In this document: piece after piece, positions 22,176 to 33,380 of the stretch
Position numbering within the stretch: the stretch's first letter is position 1
Layout: every line of letters begins with the position of its first letter
Source of the DNA: Pictodentalium vernedei
Lineage: Eukaryota > Mollusca > Scaphopoda > Dentaliida > Dentaliidae
NCBI GenBank assembly: GCA_031216915.1
Contig: CM062296.1
Span: forward strand, 792,748,823 to 792,812,822
DNA length: 64,000 nt
Reading direction: 5' to 3'
Program-made: the position numbers and the translations under genes
Notes under the pieces: model-generated
The model's input: the letters and a program-made list of their open reading frames with translations, nothing else
What the model was told of the DNA's origin: nothing
Databases searched by the model: none

Positions 22176-22720
22176 GGTATCGGGACGGGACAGAGCCTGT
22201 CCCACCGAAGCCGGTACCGGGACAAATCAACAATTGGGTGACGTATCGCTATCAGATGGGTGAAATGCTTATTTATACCGTCCCGGTCCCCAAGATAGCA
22301 CGACAAACATGGCATCGCACCAATCATTCTGCGGCGACATCAAAGTAATCCTAAAGTACGAATATCGTGCTTTATGATTACTTTGATGTAGCCACAGAAT
22401 AATTTCTTTGAAGTAGCCGATGACGGCGCTTTCATTGTCTTTGATGCCGCGTTTGAAAAGTCAAAATTGTCGGCCTTATCGAAGTCCAGGTGCAGACAGA
22501 ACGTAAACCTTTAGAGTGTTTTGATATGTTAATTCACAAATAAGTTGAAAGTATATCGTGCAAGTGTGTCAAACACGATTATCAGCTCGTTTAGCCTCGT
22601 TCAATTAGGAATTTTTCCATAAAATAACTTTGACCCAGTACCAGCTTCAGTACCGGTACCGGATGAACACGAGGGAACCGGCGGTACCGGTACTGGTACA
22701 GGTACCGACTGACATTCCTG
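22150..22720. repeat. GGTACC-rich degenerate repeats
   Basis: Two patches (22150-22220 and 22635-22710) are rich in overlapping 'ggtacc' and 'ccggtac' units, e.g. 'ggcggtaccggtactggtac'. Between them is a hairpin around 22320-22400 ('gacatcaaagtaatcctaaa' / 'tgattactttgatgtagcc'). Confidence 0.6.
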
Positions 22721-23758
22721 TGTTATTCCTTCCTTTTCTGCGTAATCAGGCCTTCAAAGTGTACCCATCATCATCATGGTACTCAAAGTTGAATAAAAAA
22801 AACAAAAGCAAGTTTTTTCCAAGAAGCAACTGAACCTTCACCTTTGGGTGATAACACACCTAGCTAGATGTGAAATGAAAAGTGTTTGAGGGGAAGGGGC
22901 GGTGGTTATATATTTATGATGCTATTAGCAGCAGGAAAAATATGCTGTCATCTCCCCACATCAATACCCGATTCAGCCTATAGCGGTGCGCCTGAATTGT
23001 ACTGCATGAAAATTATTTACACTTTCAGTTAGAATAGCGTGTAAAACATTTGTCTATTACAAAATTATGAGAAGGGAAACACTACAGTCTTGATTACCTC
23101 AGGTCAAGTCTTTAATTTGGTAATTTAAACAATCGTGTAGTTGTATTCGTAAATTCAACCTTGAAGGGGTTCAGGACACTCTTGTTTCTGGATATGTTGT
23201 CTTTCAGGAAAATGAACCTGGGGATGCTGTCCATGACTCCTCTAATTCTAATTTTCTCAACTCTCGTATTCTAAAACTTACAGAATATTCTTTTGTTCAC
23301 TTTAGTTTCATGTGTTGGGTGTTGCTGGAAAGAGTCTCTGTTGTGACTCTTTCCAGTTACATGTAACACTTCGAGCTTTACTAAGCACATACATTAGTAA
23401 AATAACATAAGCCTATATAGGAATTAATTATGTATAGTGCATTCAAATTTTGTTTCCTACTGTGTACAATGCCATACCCAATCAATACTGTCCATAACGT
23501 AATTCAGCAACCAGTGGATAAAGGGGTGTGTGTAATGATATGTCAGCCAGAACCATAAATTTCGTCAATTTTATTGTCTTGTACAAGCTTTTTACATGGA
23601 CGGTGTGATCAGTTAGATTTCTAACTGAGATTTGGAGTCCCAGCACGACATGCCATTGGCATGACCCAAGAACCCTCTCGATGGTAGCGCGGGGGGCCTC
23701 CCCCGGATATTTTGTAATTTTTGAACCCCTGTGATTGATTCTGAGGCATCCCTCTGGC

Positions 23759-24005
23759 TTAACCCTTTACCTAAGGAATCGCCTGCATCCGCCTGCGTAA
23801 TTTGCAAATTGAGCAGTTGAAAAAATATTTTTTCAAAATATTTCAACAAAACCATACCACGTGACCTCTCATTGGAACGAGCTCATCGAGCTCGTTCCAA
23901 TGAGGTGTCACATGATATGGTTTTGTTGAAATGTTTTTGAAAAATTTAAAAAATAGTAATTAAAATAATAAATTTTGATATTCTCTTCGGTGGGTAAAGG
24001 GTTAA
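23759..24005. mobile_element. TTAA-flanked palindromic MITE, family B
   Basis: TTAA at both ends. It shares ends (CCCTTTACCTAA...) and the 'ggaacgagctcatcgagctcg' core with family A, but the arms differ: 'caacaaaaccataccacgtg' on the left and 'catgatatggttttgttgaa' on the right. Confidence 0.82.
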
Positions 24006-24485
24006 ATCTAGTCATTTTATCCACACAAAAAATTGTATTTCATCCATTAGGTCCACGAGTTTTCCCTTACACTACCAGCCTACAGTCAATACCTGCTCCA
24101 CCCAACTGACTGATACCACAAAAGCAGTGATGTAATCACCCATTTGACAGCTAAGTCTAAACTCAGTTTCATACGAGTAAGAGCAAATGGGACGATAAAT
24201 TCGAAAAATCGGACCGGTCACAGATTCAAGTCGGAATTTCTGAAACTTCTGTCAGCTGATTGGAAAGTCGGAGTATTTGATCGAATTAAACACAACTAGT
24301 GGAACGAAGCAGCATAATCATAAATCTACAGCAGGGAGTATTCATTCAATACAATACAATACTAATATTTTTTCACAATATACACGTACATGTAGTGTAG
24401 TTACAAATATAAATGTATTTAGATGCTTTACAAAAACAATACTATGTAACTAGGGCCGTAACAAATTGTAACAAACATGCATATT

Positions 24486-24550
24486 GTAAGGAAACGGCAT
24501 AGCCCAGTGGCTGTCTTCCTGCCGTCTCCTGGAGTCGGCATAGCCCAGTG
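24486..24550 (-). repeat. Fragment sharing the 'gacagcc..ctggctatgcc' core, partly doubled
   Basis: 'cggcatagcccagtggctgt' occurs at 24494 and again in part at 24536; reverse complement of the core in 50600-50850. Confidence 0.45.
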
Positions 24551-24784
24551 GCCATATATTTATTAAACAAACATGTCTAACAGCAATGGCAATATCATCA
24601 AAGATTCGGTCAAATAAAGTCTCGATTGGGGAACATTTTCTTGCGTTGAAGGAAAAAAATTGTCATGGTGTTTTTAATTCAATCGAATATTTCAATTAGT
24701 CGGTAAATGGAATCTGAACCTCCCAACCGAAATATTTCATTCGAACTAATCTAAAAATAGACGATACCCTAGAGCTGGACAAGG

Positions 24785-25002
24785 GCCAATACTATAAAAC
24801 TTTTACAATTGTATTTTCTAGAATTGTATTTTCTAGTTATCACTTTAAATGGGTTAAAATGAACCATTAGCATCTTAAAAAATCTGGCAATTTGTCAGTT
24901 GCCATATCGTTAAAATGCTAATGATTCGTTTTAGTCATCTATATTAATAGGTAGAAAATACAGTTCTTGAAAATACAATCGTAAAGGTTTTATAGTACTG
25001 GC
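24785..25002. mobile_element. Palindromic MITE 'ccagtactataaaac', complete
   Basis: Left end ccaatactataaaactttta, right end reversed ccagtactataaaaccttta. Inverted arms extend almost to the centre, through 'attgtattttctagaa' and 'tttaacgatatgg'/'aatttgtcagttgcc'. Partial copies occur at 3309-3412 and 39435-39482. Confidence 0.75.
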
Positions 25003-25034
25003 TCCTGGTTCCAGGCCGTAACAGCATTTTATCA

Positions 25035-25180
25035 TACACCTGTTAATGTAAAACACGGGATTTCCACTGTTCTACCTGTACGATAAAAATAAAGTTGTAT
25101 TGCACATGTAGTGATACAAAACACTTTCGATTTCGTTTCCAACGTAAACAGAGAAGGAACCCGTCTAAATAAATCACGTC
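25035..25180 (+). repeat. Interspersed repeat, copy 1 (inverted partner 31505-31672)
   Basis: 'gtaaaacacgggatttccac', 'cctgtacgataaaaata' and 'gtaaacagagaaggaacccg' match the reverse complement of 31505-31672 in order. Confidence 0.72.
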
Positions 25181-25383
25181 ATCGTTGGTCGAATTCACCA
25201 GAGTGGAGATCGCCTGGAAATTCCAAGTTCCTCGTTTATATTTGTTTTAGCGGTATATTTAAACAATCAGATTCGAGTCAAAAATCTACAAAATAAAAAT
25301 AACATTCTTACTGCTTGTTCCTTGGGAAATACTTTCCACAACTGGTCATACAATGATGGAGTGTGCTAAACTTAGCGATTTAA

Positions 25384-25686
25384 ACAGTTTTGTTGTGCTA
25401 TTCCCTGCAGTTTAGTCAACATTTGAAGTTCGATCATCGTTACCGTGACACTGATCCGCGTCAATTGGTTTCGACCAATTGAATGCTGTAAAAATTAAAA
25501 AGCAAATTAGGGTTGGTACCTCACTGCCTACTAGTGATGTCTCGTAGCAACGAAGGAAACGCAGCAATTATCCAGTTGAAAGTTGCTTTTAGTTCAATTT
25601 TCGTGTAGAATGGCTGTTACATGGCAGGTGTGTGATAAATACAGAACCGCACATACGTTTCAATGGGTTAAGAATTATCGCACTCT
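25384..25686 (+). repeat. 0.3-kb direct repeat, copy 1
   Basis: From 'acagttttgttgtgctattc' to 'ttaagaattatcgcactc'; same order as 26118-26422. It continues into a palindrome at 25640-25745 ('aatgggttaagaattatcgc' and its inverse) which copy 2 lacks. Confidence 0.8.
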
Positions 25687-25745
25687 CGTGCGATAATTCT
25701 TAACCCATTCAAACGTATGTGCTGTTCTGTATATTTACGACACGG
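25640..25745. repeat. Palindrome of ~105 bp
   Basis: 'acagaaccgcacatacgttt' ... 'aagaattatcgcactctcg' and the inverse 'cgtgcgataattcttaaccc' ... 'cgtatgtgctgttctgt'. The ends 'ttaacccattcaaacgtatg' recall the start of the 1294-1715 repeat. Confidence 0.7.
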
Positions 25746-25867
25746 GAATATCAAATAAAGTTTCAGTTTTCTCCACCCACTGCAGGTGTAACATACCTGT
25801 GTCCCGGGTGAGATAGCAGGGAGAGACAGATGTATCCCACCCTACCCATGTGATGTTATTAGCAATT

Positions 25868-26116
25868 TTAACCCTTTACCCAATGAATCGCCCGTATCCG
25901 CCCGCGTAATATGCAAACTTAGCAGTTGAAAAAATATTATTTTTCAAAAAATTTCAACAAAACCATATCATGTGACCCCTCGTTGGAACGAGCTCGACGA
26001 GCTCGTTCCAACGAGGGGTCACATGATATGGTTTTGTTGAAATTTTTTGAAAAATTTAAAAAAATGATACTTAGAATAATTAATTTTGATATCGTCTGCG
26101 TTGGGTAAAGGGTTAA
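25868..26116. mobile_element. TTAA-flanked palindromic MITE, family B, inside a duplicated segment
   Basis: TTAA at 25868-25871 and 26113-26116, core 'ggaacgagctcgacgagctc'. It lies at the left edge of the second copy of a direct repeat (26118-26422); the first copy shows what looks like the empty site 'gcgatttaaacagttttg' near 25375-25392. Confidence 0.83.
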
Positions 26117-26117
26117 A

Positions 26118-26422
26118 AACGTTTTGTTGTGTTATTTCCCCGCAGTTTAGTCAATATTTGAAGTTCGATCATCGTGACCGTGACACTGATTGGCATCAAT
26201 TGGTTTTGACCAACTGAATGCCGTAAAACTTAAAAAGCATATTAGGGTTGGTACCCCACCACCTAACAGTGATGTCTTGTTGACAATGAAGAAAACGTGG
26301 AAATTATGCAGCTGAAAAGTTACTTTTAGTTCAATTTCCGTGTAGACTGGTTGTTACATGGGAGGTGTGTGATAAATACAGAACCGCATATACGTTTCAA
26401 TGGGTTAAGAATTATCGCACTC
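26118..26422 (+). repeat. 0.3-kb direct repeat, copy 2
   Basis: Matches 25384-25686 with scattered changes ('gatcatcgtgaccgtgacac', 'ttagggttggtaccccacca'). A family B MITE (25868-26116) sits at its left edge. Confidence 0.8.
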
Positions 26423-26769
26423 GATTGCTTTGACCCAGGATATCACGAGAGCCGAAGGCTCTGTATATAGATCACCTAGCTGAAGATTTGTGATTTCCAT
26501 CCGTACTTCTACTAACTGTGTTGATATCTTGATGTTTTCAAGGTGAATTAAATATTTATTGATTGGAATATCTATAACTTGGTCAGTCGAGAGAATATAT
26601 GTATATCTTTGTAAGGAAAGGGACAGAACAATGCATGAACGGTCGTCTGCGCGTAAACAATAGGGAAAGTGTGAAACCAAACTTCCAATAACAGCATTGA
26701 ATTCCGAAAAGAATTAGACTGGTGGGCTGAGGGCTTGAGCTTATACATCCAGATAAACTAGTACTTTAC

Positions 26770-26979
26770 CAATTAAATGTCAGGATGACGAAGCGCCTCA
26801 ACAATGTGGGTGCAGTAAAGATGTTGATAATACTCTCCGTTTTCTCTTCTTCCATTTCCGGGTCCAGAAAATCTTCCGGCAATTCAATTTTATTTTCTTT
26901 TGCGATCTTCGACAGCAGGGATTCTGCATCACGTATTTTCTTCTTTTTCAAAGACCATCTCACAGATTCTGGCAATAGC
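26770..26979 (-). CDS. SLC22-type transporter, exon for the central cytoplasmic loop
   Basis: A 210-nt exon. With the two bases from upstream it reads WLLPESVRWSLKKKK, the SLC22 'PESPRW' motif after TM6 with valine in place of the second proline. A charged cytoplasmic loop (IAKENKIELPEDF..., then a run rich in Glu) follows, and it ends TLLRRFVILTFNW at the mouth of TM7. The acceptor is gatattcatag and the donor is attg|gtaaag. It covers what I believe are two exons in vertebrates. The loop is intracellular and in relatives carries regulatory phosphorylation sites; none is assigned here. Frame is open and phases match both neighbours. Confidence 0.9.
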
Positions 26980-27415
26980 CTATGAATATCAAAAAACATC
27001 ATTACATTCATGAAATTAAAACTTTTGGCTTGATATTGGATACTGAATATTGATCTGATGATGAGAAACGAGAGCTGTGCCGGATTGGTACCTTTCATGA
27101 TAGAATCCTTTACAGGATTTTCTAATTATAGTTGAAACTAGAAGTCATGTGACTGTATTGTCTACCACTCTGAAGTAATTGCGCGCTGAGATATACTTTT
27201 GTCCCTGTCAAATTGAAACATTACCGTAACCCATTTCCTGTAGAAAGCCAGCATGCCCAATTCTGTACAATTTTATACTAGTAAATAAAGATCACTGCTG
27301 TCATTCCTAACGTCTATAGGTATACATATACATGTAATGACGTAAATAGATAGTCAAATTCAACTACATATACAGAATCAAGAGGATGGATTACTACTTA
27401 ATCGCAGCGCCATAT

Positions 27416-27610
27416 ATTCTCCACTCACAAAGTATTATAATTGTTCAAAAACACTTGCAAACGTTCATCGCAGGGACCACCGGGTGCAACCCGGTGGTCC
27501 GTGTGATGGAAGTCTGCAAGTTCTTCTTGTGTTTTTCCCAAAGAAAATGTAAATAATTACTAAGTGAAAAATCTATCCCACAGTGATTTAGATGTAATCC
27601 ACCATCCACA
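27416..27610. repeat. Hairpin repeat, copy 2
   Basis: Inner stem 'ggaccaccgggt'/'acccggtggtcc' (27475-27502), outer 'attctccactcac' and 'gtaatccaccatcca'. Same arrangement as 6394-6610. Confidence 0.55.
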
Positions 27611-28378
27611 TAGTGAAGTCTCAATTGTTTCCTTCTGTTTAATCGATTGAGTATTCCGCCCTATGAACGTTCTAGAATATTCCAGGCTCATTTTTAGTAT
27701 TATACCTGTCAGCCAATCAGAGGACGGGAATTTCACGCGAGATACTATATAGTACAGAAGTGGTCATGCCACAGGTAGACGCCAATAGCATATGTAGACG
27801 GGAAGTATACTGCATCAGTACTAATAGTATAAGATAATAGTATTTGTAGAAAACTGAAGCACGCGATAAAAAACCAACAGTAATATGATGAAAGAAGCCG
27901 ATACTAGGAAGAGTATGGTGGAATCAAGTAGTGGTAATGATATCAGTCAATAATAGTAGTCAAAATGATATACAGGTGTATTTGTAGTATGTGGATTTTA
28001 GTGGCAATAGTAGCAAACAGCTGGGCGAGACGAGGTATGGAGATATAACTGTAGGTATGACAACGATGTACTTCAAAACAATAGAACAGTAGTAAACGTA
28101 GATCTATGAGTAGACGGAAATGTAGAGAAAGTAGTCAGAACAGGTGAAAAAATAGTAAGGCTATTCGACACTAGCAGAGTACACCCCAAGACCACCTTTG
28201 GCCATCATACCAGAATGTTACACCCATTCGAGTCAGTAAAGCTGGAAATAAAATAAAAACGATTATTAACTATACTTCGATAGGTACTGCCTAATCGAAA
28301 ACAAAAGACGCGCCGTACCAATCCATCCGGTCCCAAAGAAACCGCGTGATCTAATTTCGGTAACGTTGTCACTTCCAG

Positions 28379-28617
28379 TGACGTCATTAATGCTGTCAGT
28401 GATTATATGTCAATAGCAAGATCAATAAGAACTCCATTGTTGACGTCACAACACAGAGTCCATTCTTCAGGAAATGCCAAGCCCGTGAAATATGCATGCA
28501 AACACTAAGTTGGGGACCACCGTTAAAGAAACTATACGACGGAAAAAAACTGTTACCACAACAGAACATGCTCTGCGTGCACACGAACACATCACCAACA
28601 TATCACTGATGACGTCA
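28379..28617. promoter_or_regulatory. Cluster of three exact CRE octamers in an intron
   Basis: TGACGTCA occurs at 28379-28386, 28441-28448 and 28610-28617, plus a one-mismatch TGATGTCA at about 28667. An exact 8-mer is expected about once per 65 kb, so three in 240 bp is unlikely by chance. Two copies share a neighbouring 'cacttccag', hinting at local duplication. It lies within the intron before the TM5-6 exon in coordinate order. Function is inferred only from the motif. Confidence 0.4.
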
Positions 28618-29289
28618 CTTCCAGCATAACGTGTATTCCGATCTGTCGTCACTGATGATGTCATTGAATGCATCATTTGTCTCCTGACGGTAACGTAAAT
28701 TCCAGCGTCTCCCAAGCCGCGAAGACCCATCAGTGGTATGCTGCTTACGCTTACAAAATATGAATAATGGCGTTTGACTGATTTACTGTCAAAAAAATCT
28801 GAGATTGTCCTATACGATTCTGGATTTCCAACTGGATGATAAATATTAGAACATGCGAAAGAGTAAAAAGCTAATATAAAGTTTTCGCTAATGAACCACC
28901 CGGTCCAACCCGGCAGATGGGCAACACAAGTAAGTTGTGAATACCTACGATTTTCTCCACAATATCAGACGGGTTGATAACGGGCCAGAGAATGTTTCCC
29001 TAAGGAAACAGAGACAAGATCACTAAACAGGCCATTCCTATTGACATCAGAGTGTAATTGTCGTTCTCTTCTTCCACAATTTATAAAAAATCAGTCATTT
29101 CTAATCACCTGCTGCATCCCGACAACGGACACTCCATTTTTTTAAAGCAACGTTTCTGCGGACTGACCTACAAATTCGACTCGGTGGTCCATCAGCTGTC
29201 TTTTTAGAGTTTCTAAATGCTTTCTCTTAGAAGTTAATTTATCGTGTCCATGTACAATAGTTGCGTTTAGTGCCTATATATCTACTTAC

Positions 29290-29458
29290 CAAATGAGAGA
29301 CAGATGCAAAAGGAAGGGCAGGAACAAGGCCAACACAAGGTTTCTCCAATTTCGCACCATATAAGCAACGAATACCATAGCCATGAGACCAAATATTCTT
29401 CCTACGTTGGAAGCAAATGAATAAACCACTCTCTTGGATCTTCTAACGAATTCTAGTA
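29290..29458 (-). CDS. SLC22-type transporter, exon for TM5 and TM6
   Basis: A 169-nt exon coding LEFVRRSKRVVYSFASN, then hydrophobic helices around FGLMAMVFVAYMV and LVLALFLPFLLHLSLIW. The 'EFVxxxKR' start is the conserved loop before TM5 in SLC22 proteins. The acceptor is atgtttcag and the donor is tttg|gtaagt. Two bases finish the split codon (ATA) from the upstream exon, and two bases are passed on. The 169-nt length again matches the canonical SLC22 exon as I recall it; three exons in a row with canonical sizes (104, 155, 169) argue for a true ancient family member and not a retrocopy. Confidence 0.9.
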
Positions 29459-29733
29459 CTGAAACATACAAGTTTTTGTGTGATTGGCATCCTTTGTTTA
29501 TTTTTACTTGCTGGTCTAACACTACTTTAAAATAAACAAAAGTCTTGAATGACGCGGTTTTTTCATTTTCTCCAAAGCATAGCATATAACAGCCTCGTTG
29601 GAACGAGCTGGACGGACTCGATCCACTGAGGGGAGTAAGCTATATTCAGAAGAAAACAACTGAAAAATAAAACGATTTGAATGGCGTGTAAGGCGCTCTT
29701 TGGATATGGATGTTACTTTAAAGGCACTACAGT

Positions 29734-29919
29734 TTAACCCTTTGAACGCTGGTGGTATGGTCCATGTCAGATCAATAGCAGTAATTGGAAGAGTCCATAT
29801 TCATTATCTGGGGGTGATTGGCCTACCCCCACAATCACTTGCAACCATCCCACGTAATGAAATGATGACGAATCATGTTCCTGGGTCGGAAAATCGGCCT
29901 CTTCCGTTCAAAGGGTTAA
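29734..29919. mobile_element. TTAA-flanked MITE, family C
   Basis: TTAA at 29734-29737 and 29916-29919 with ends CCCTTTGAACG... and ...CGTTCAAAGGG. The body contains 'gcagtaattggaagagtcca' and 'ttcctgggtcgg', shared with 35951-36193 and 37422-37805. Confidence 0.8.
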
Positions 29920-30167
29920 AGAAAAAAAAAACAGTTTGGGATAGGATGGATACTCTTGCCGCGAGCATACACATGGTTAACAATTTTCGTCATTGCAAGT
30001 GATTTGCAGGAAAGTTAGCTCCACTTAATTTTCTAAAGTTATCAGTACCCTTTACACTATGGGTATGGGAATTTCATATAAAAATTGAAATTTAGAAATG
30101 TTGCCGAAGTTGTATAATCGATTTGCGCATTATTTCACAAACCTCAGGCATTTTCCTGTAAAGTTTT

Positions 30168-30400
30168 TACTATTTATTTACTGCTGTTTTCGATCACATA
30201 TTTCTGCACAATGGCTAATCGTGACTGTAACATGGCGATAAAGTTTAGCCAATCGTTTATACCCATGTTGCCCATTTTAGACGACATCCACCGCAAGTAT
30301 TGGTGACTGAATCCTATTTTCCTAGTAAAATAGAGCTTGTTTACCACAGTAAACAAACACTGTTTCACTTACCGTGGTTCTCACGGTTGTCTTGTAGCGT
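30168..30400 (+). repeat. SINE tail fragment plus interspersed repeat, copy 2
   Basis: 'tttactatttatttactgctg' and 'tgcacaatggctaatcgtgac' match the SINE tail region; the remainder matches 545-710. Confidence 0.6.
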
Positions 30401-31504
30401 AGTATTAAAATACACAAACTGGCTTTTTACATTTTTCCCCCAGTCAGTTTGAATGTTTGACTATTATTCTCTGCTTAAACCCATTTAAAAATAAGAAAAC
30501 GGAGCTTTCGCCATCTTCTGCTGTTCTGTGAGGGTTTTTCTGTTCATTATATCAACAGCGTACACATCGGGACATATAATATAGACACCATCCTTTTTAT
30601 TAAAATAGAAATCTAGAAGGTAAGATTTGCTAATATTTCTCCCTGGAATAAAAAAAAATTGCAAATCACTGTAAAAACACATTCGCTTTACAAAGCGCCA
30701 AAGTGGGCGGTTACATGTACGTAGTTGCTTATATTGATCTTGCCATAAACAGTCAAGTTTTCTTTGGTAAGGTTTAATAAACTAAAACAACAGACAGGTC
30801 CGAGAGCAGTCTGTTGTTTTCGTTTACTAAAAAGAATAAAAGGAAACTTCGCTTTATTTTCTACTAATTTCATAGATGTTTTCTCAATAAAGTAAGTCTT
30901 CTTGCTTTCCTCGCTCGTGTAATAATTTTACGGGAAATAACTTTATCGAAAATCGATTTCCATGACGAAATAAGTCACGGATGCGCGGTATGGAAGTTAT
31001 GGGAGTATGCAGACCCTTCCTAAATTAAGTTAGATAAGGCATACTTTATTTGCAAGTTTTTGTATTAAAGGGAAATGAATTGCAAGACAAAGTGTAATCC
31101 ACTTAGTGATTCATTCTATCCTGCCATCCCAACATCGTAAGTTAAGCTTCGTCAGTAAAGGTAGAATATCCAATTGTTTGTGCCCGTCCCTGAAACATTA
31201 TTCGTCCAGTGAGACTAAATCTGCCCTTTTAAAATGAAAATATGCAACGTTACCGAAATCGAATCTGTCTGGACCCTTTCCAATATTACAGCCCGGGTTA
31301 CGCGACGTCTAATTTGATGGTATTGTGAAATGTTTAATAATTCAAGTGTTTGGGGGAGATCGGTTGGGTCGTACGATACGCAGTGGCATCGCTAATGGTC
31401 TTTAGGGGTTTCTGACACCCCTCCCAAATAAGTTTTCTAGTCGAGACCTTTTCGTCCGGATTGGTCTAAAATATCGGTTCTTTCTTGCTGGTAATCATAT
31501 ACTT

Positions 31505-31672
31505 TCTTAAAGGACATTTATTTAGACGGGTTCCTTCTCTGTTTACGTTGGAAACGAAATCGAACGTGTTTTGTATCACCACATGTACGATATAGTTATA
31601 TTTTTATCGTACAGGCAGAAGAGTGGAAATCCCGTGTTTTACCTTAATAGGTGTGTGATAAAAATTAGGTGT
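31505..31672 (-). repeat. Interspersed repeat, copy 2 (inverted)
   Basis: 'tttagacgggttccttctct', 'gttggaaacgaaatcga' and 'gtggaaatcccgtgttttac' are the reverse complement of 25035-25180. Confidence 0.72.
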
Positions 31673-31913
31673 ACATCGCCCAAATCGCTCATCTTCGCGG
31701 CACCCCTGCCCTACCCCCACAAAAAAATCCAAAAGATTCAGAAATTGTTTCTTTTGTGTTATTGTTTTATTTATTAAGTTTTGTAAATGTAGCGTATAGT
31801 TTTGCTAGAAATGACTTCCTTGTATATGCATATATATTATCACCATTACGTTATGTATAACATGTAGCGCATAAACGTGATGGTGTTGATAGATTTATAT
31901 TACAGTTCTCAAC

Positions 31914-32266
31914 TATTTATTTACTAAGGTTTAAAGACATTTTAACACCCAAGGTCATGTCGTGTCGGTGACAGTTTTACGGGTGGAGGAAGGCGGAGTA
32001 CAAGGAGAGAACCACCAGCGACGACGAGCAGCTGCTAGCTCCCCAACATCGTAACTCTACACTGCAGCAGAGGCAGTGTTAGATTGGTTGATGACATGCG
32101 CACCATCGACGTGCAGTACGCTTTAGCACTCGGTGTCATCGTTCCCCATGTGGACAATCGGGGTTAAGTGCCTTGCCCCAAGGATACAACGCGGGAGTCC
32201 GAATCGATCGCCCAGACGGTCACACATCCAAGACTAACCGGGCTCGATGTTGCTTAACTTCGATGA
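31914..32266 (-). mobile_element. SINE with 5S-rRNA-like head, 12-bp target duplication
   Basis: Read on the minus strand it starts 'gaagttaagcaacatcgagcc' and continues 'cggttagtcttggatg..gaccgtctgg', which matches the internal promoter half of 5S rRNA. The same body and tail as the tRNA-headed SINEs follow. Exact 12-bp duplications acagttctcaac flank it (31902-31913 and 32267-32278). The head is 5'-truncated relative to the copy at 63650. Confidence 0.82.
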
Positions 32267-32291
32267 ACAGTTCTCAACAGTAATAACTTGA

Positions 32292-32547
32292 TTAACACTT
32301 CACCTAAGGAATCGTCCACTTCCTTCTCCCACGTAATTTACAAATTGGGCAGTTGAAAAAAACCCATTATTTTTCAAAACATTTCAACAAAACCATATCA
32401 GATTACCCCTCATTGGAACGAGCTCGACAAGCTTGTTCTAATGAGCGTCCACATGATATGTTTTGTTGAAATTTGTTGATCTTTTTTTTCACACAAAATA
32501 ATTAAAATACTAAATTGTGATATCGTGTGCGTTGAGAAAATGGTTAA
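32292..32547. mobile_element. TTAA-type MITE, family B, older copy
   Basis: TTAA at both ends but the termini are altered (TTAACACTTCACCTAAGG...). The core 'ggaacgagctcgacaagctt' is imperfect, so this is an older copy than 25868-26116. Confidence 0.72.
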
Positions 32548-32812
32548 CTAGCATTTTAATTTCAGATTTCGTTTTCAGACGGATAAAAATTCTTGTCATT
32601 CCGGTTGAAACTGGATACGGTTGCCTTGACCTTTTGGGATCCTCGCATAAACTTAATGAGAGCGTGCACGTTCAACATTCCGAAAACATTGTGTGTGCTG
32701 TCACTGTATACTGCGTGTTGTTCCAGCTCGAATCCTTCCAGTGATTCAGATACAAAAGTATAAAAGCAATGCCGTTCCATAATTTAATAATTATACTTTT
32801 GAGAAGTGTTTT

Positions 32813-33380
32813 TATGCCCCCGATAGGGAGGCATATTAAATCTGGGTTGTCCGTCCATCCGTCCGTCCGTCCATCCGTCCGTCTGTCCATCCGTCCGTCC
32901 GGAACCATAACTCTATAATGCTTTGGTGGATTTCCATGAAAATTTACAGAAGGGTAAAGACCAGTGGAAGGTCTGTTGCACAGCAACACACGCTTGGGTG
33001 ATAAAGGTACAGGTCAAGGTCAGAGGAATAGGGAAAACTTAATTCTCTCACAGACTGTATTTATCCACCCAGAGCGTTAATTCTATAATGTTTGGGTGGA
33101 TTTCCACAAAACTTCACACAAATGAAAAGACCAATGGAAGGTCTGTTGCACAGCAACACCGTGCTCGTGCGACAAAGGTCAAGGTCACAAAAACGTGAAA
33201 ACTTATTTCTCTCACAGACTGTATTTGTCCGTTTGGAGTCATACTTCTGTAATGCTTGCGTGGATTACCATTAAACTTCACTCAAGGGTAAAGACCGATG
33301 GACGGCTTTGCACAGCAACATCATGCTCGACTGACAAAAGCCAAGATCACAGGAATGTGAAAACCTAATTCTCTCAGAAA
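32813..33380. repeat. 'ttttatgcccccgatagg' repeat with ~165-bp tandem units and a (CCGT)n run
   Basis: Starts tttttatgcccccgataggg, then a (CCGT/CCAT)n microsatellite (32848-32902). Units with 'ctataatgctttggtggatt', 'aaagaccagtggaaggtctg' and 'aacttaattctctcacagac' follow, starting at 32913, 33083 and 33247. Open frames here come from the repeat. Confidence 0.75.

Larger units (their letters stand above)
15044..26769 (-). other. SLC22 intron, 11.7 kb
   Basis: Intron between the central-loop exon and the TM7-9 exon. Named contents are listed separately (hairpins, 130-bp tandem array, SINE, segment duplication, palindromic MITEs, direct repeat pair). Long parts such as 15720-16500, 16990-17390, 19450-20810 and 22730-23750 show no recognisable gene or element. 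A (CTT)n microsatellite lies at 17460-17518 and produces meaningless long open frames. Confidence 0.6.
26980..29289 (-). other. SLC22 intron, 2.3 kb
   Basis: Short intron. It holds a hairpin-type repeat around 27416-27610 and a cluster of three exact TGACGTCA octamers at 28379-28617 (listed separately). The rest (27620-28370, 28740-29280) shows nothing recognisable. Confidence 0.6.

Noticed and set aside
32813-32905. (CCGT)n run as a regulatory or coding feature
   Set aside because: It is the microsatellite part of a widespread 'ttttatgccccc' repeat.
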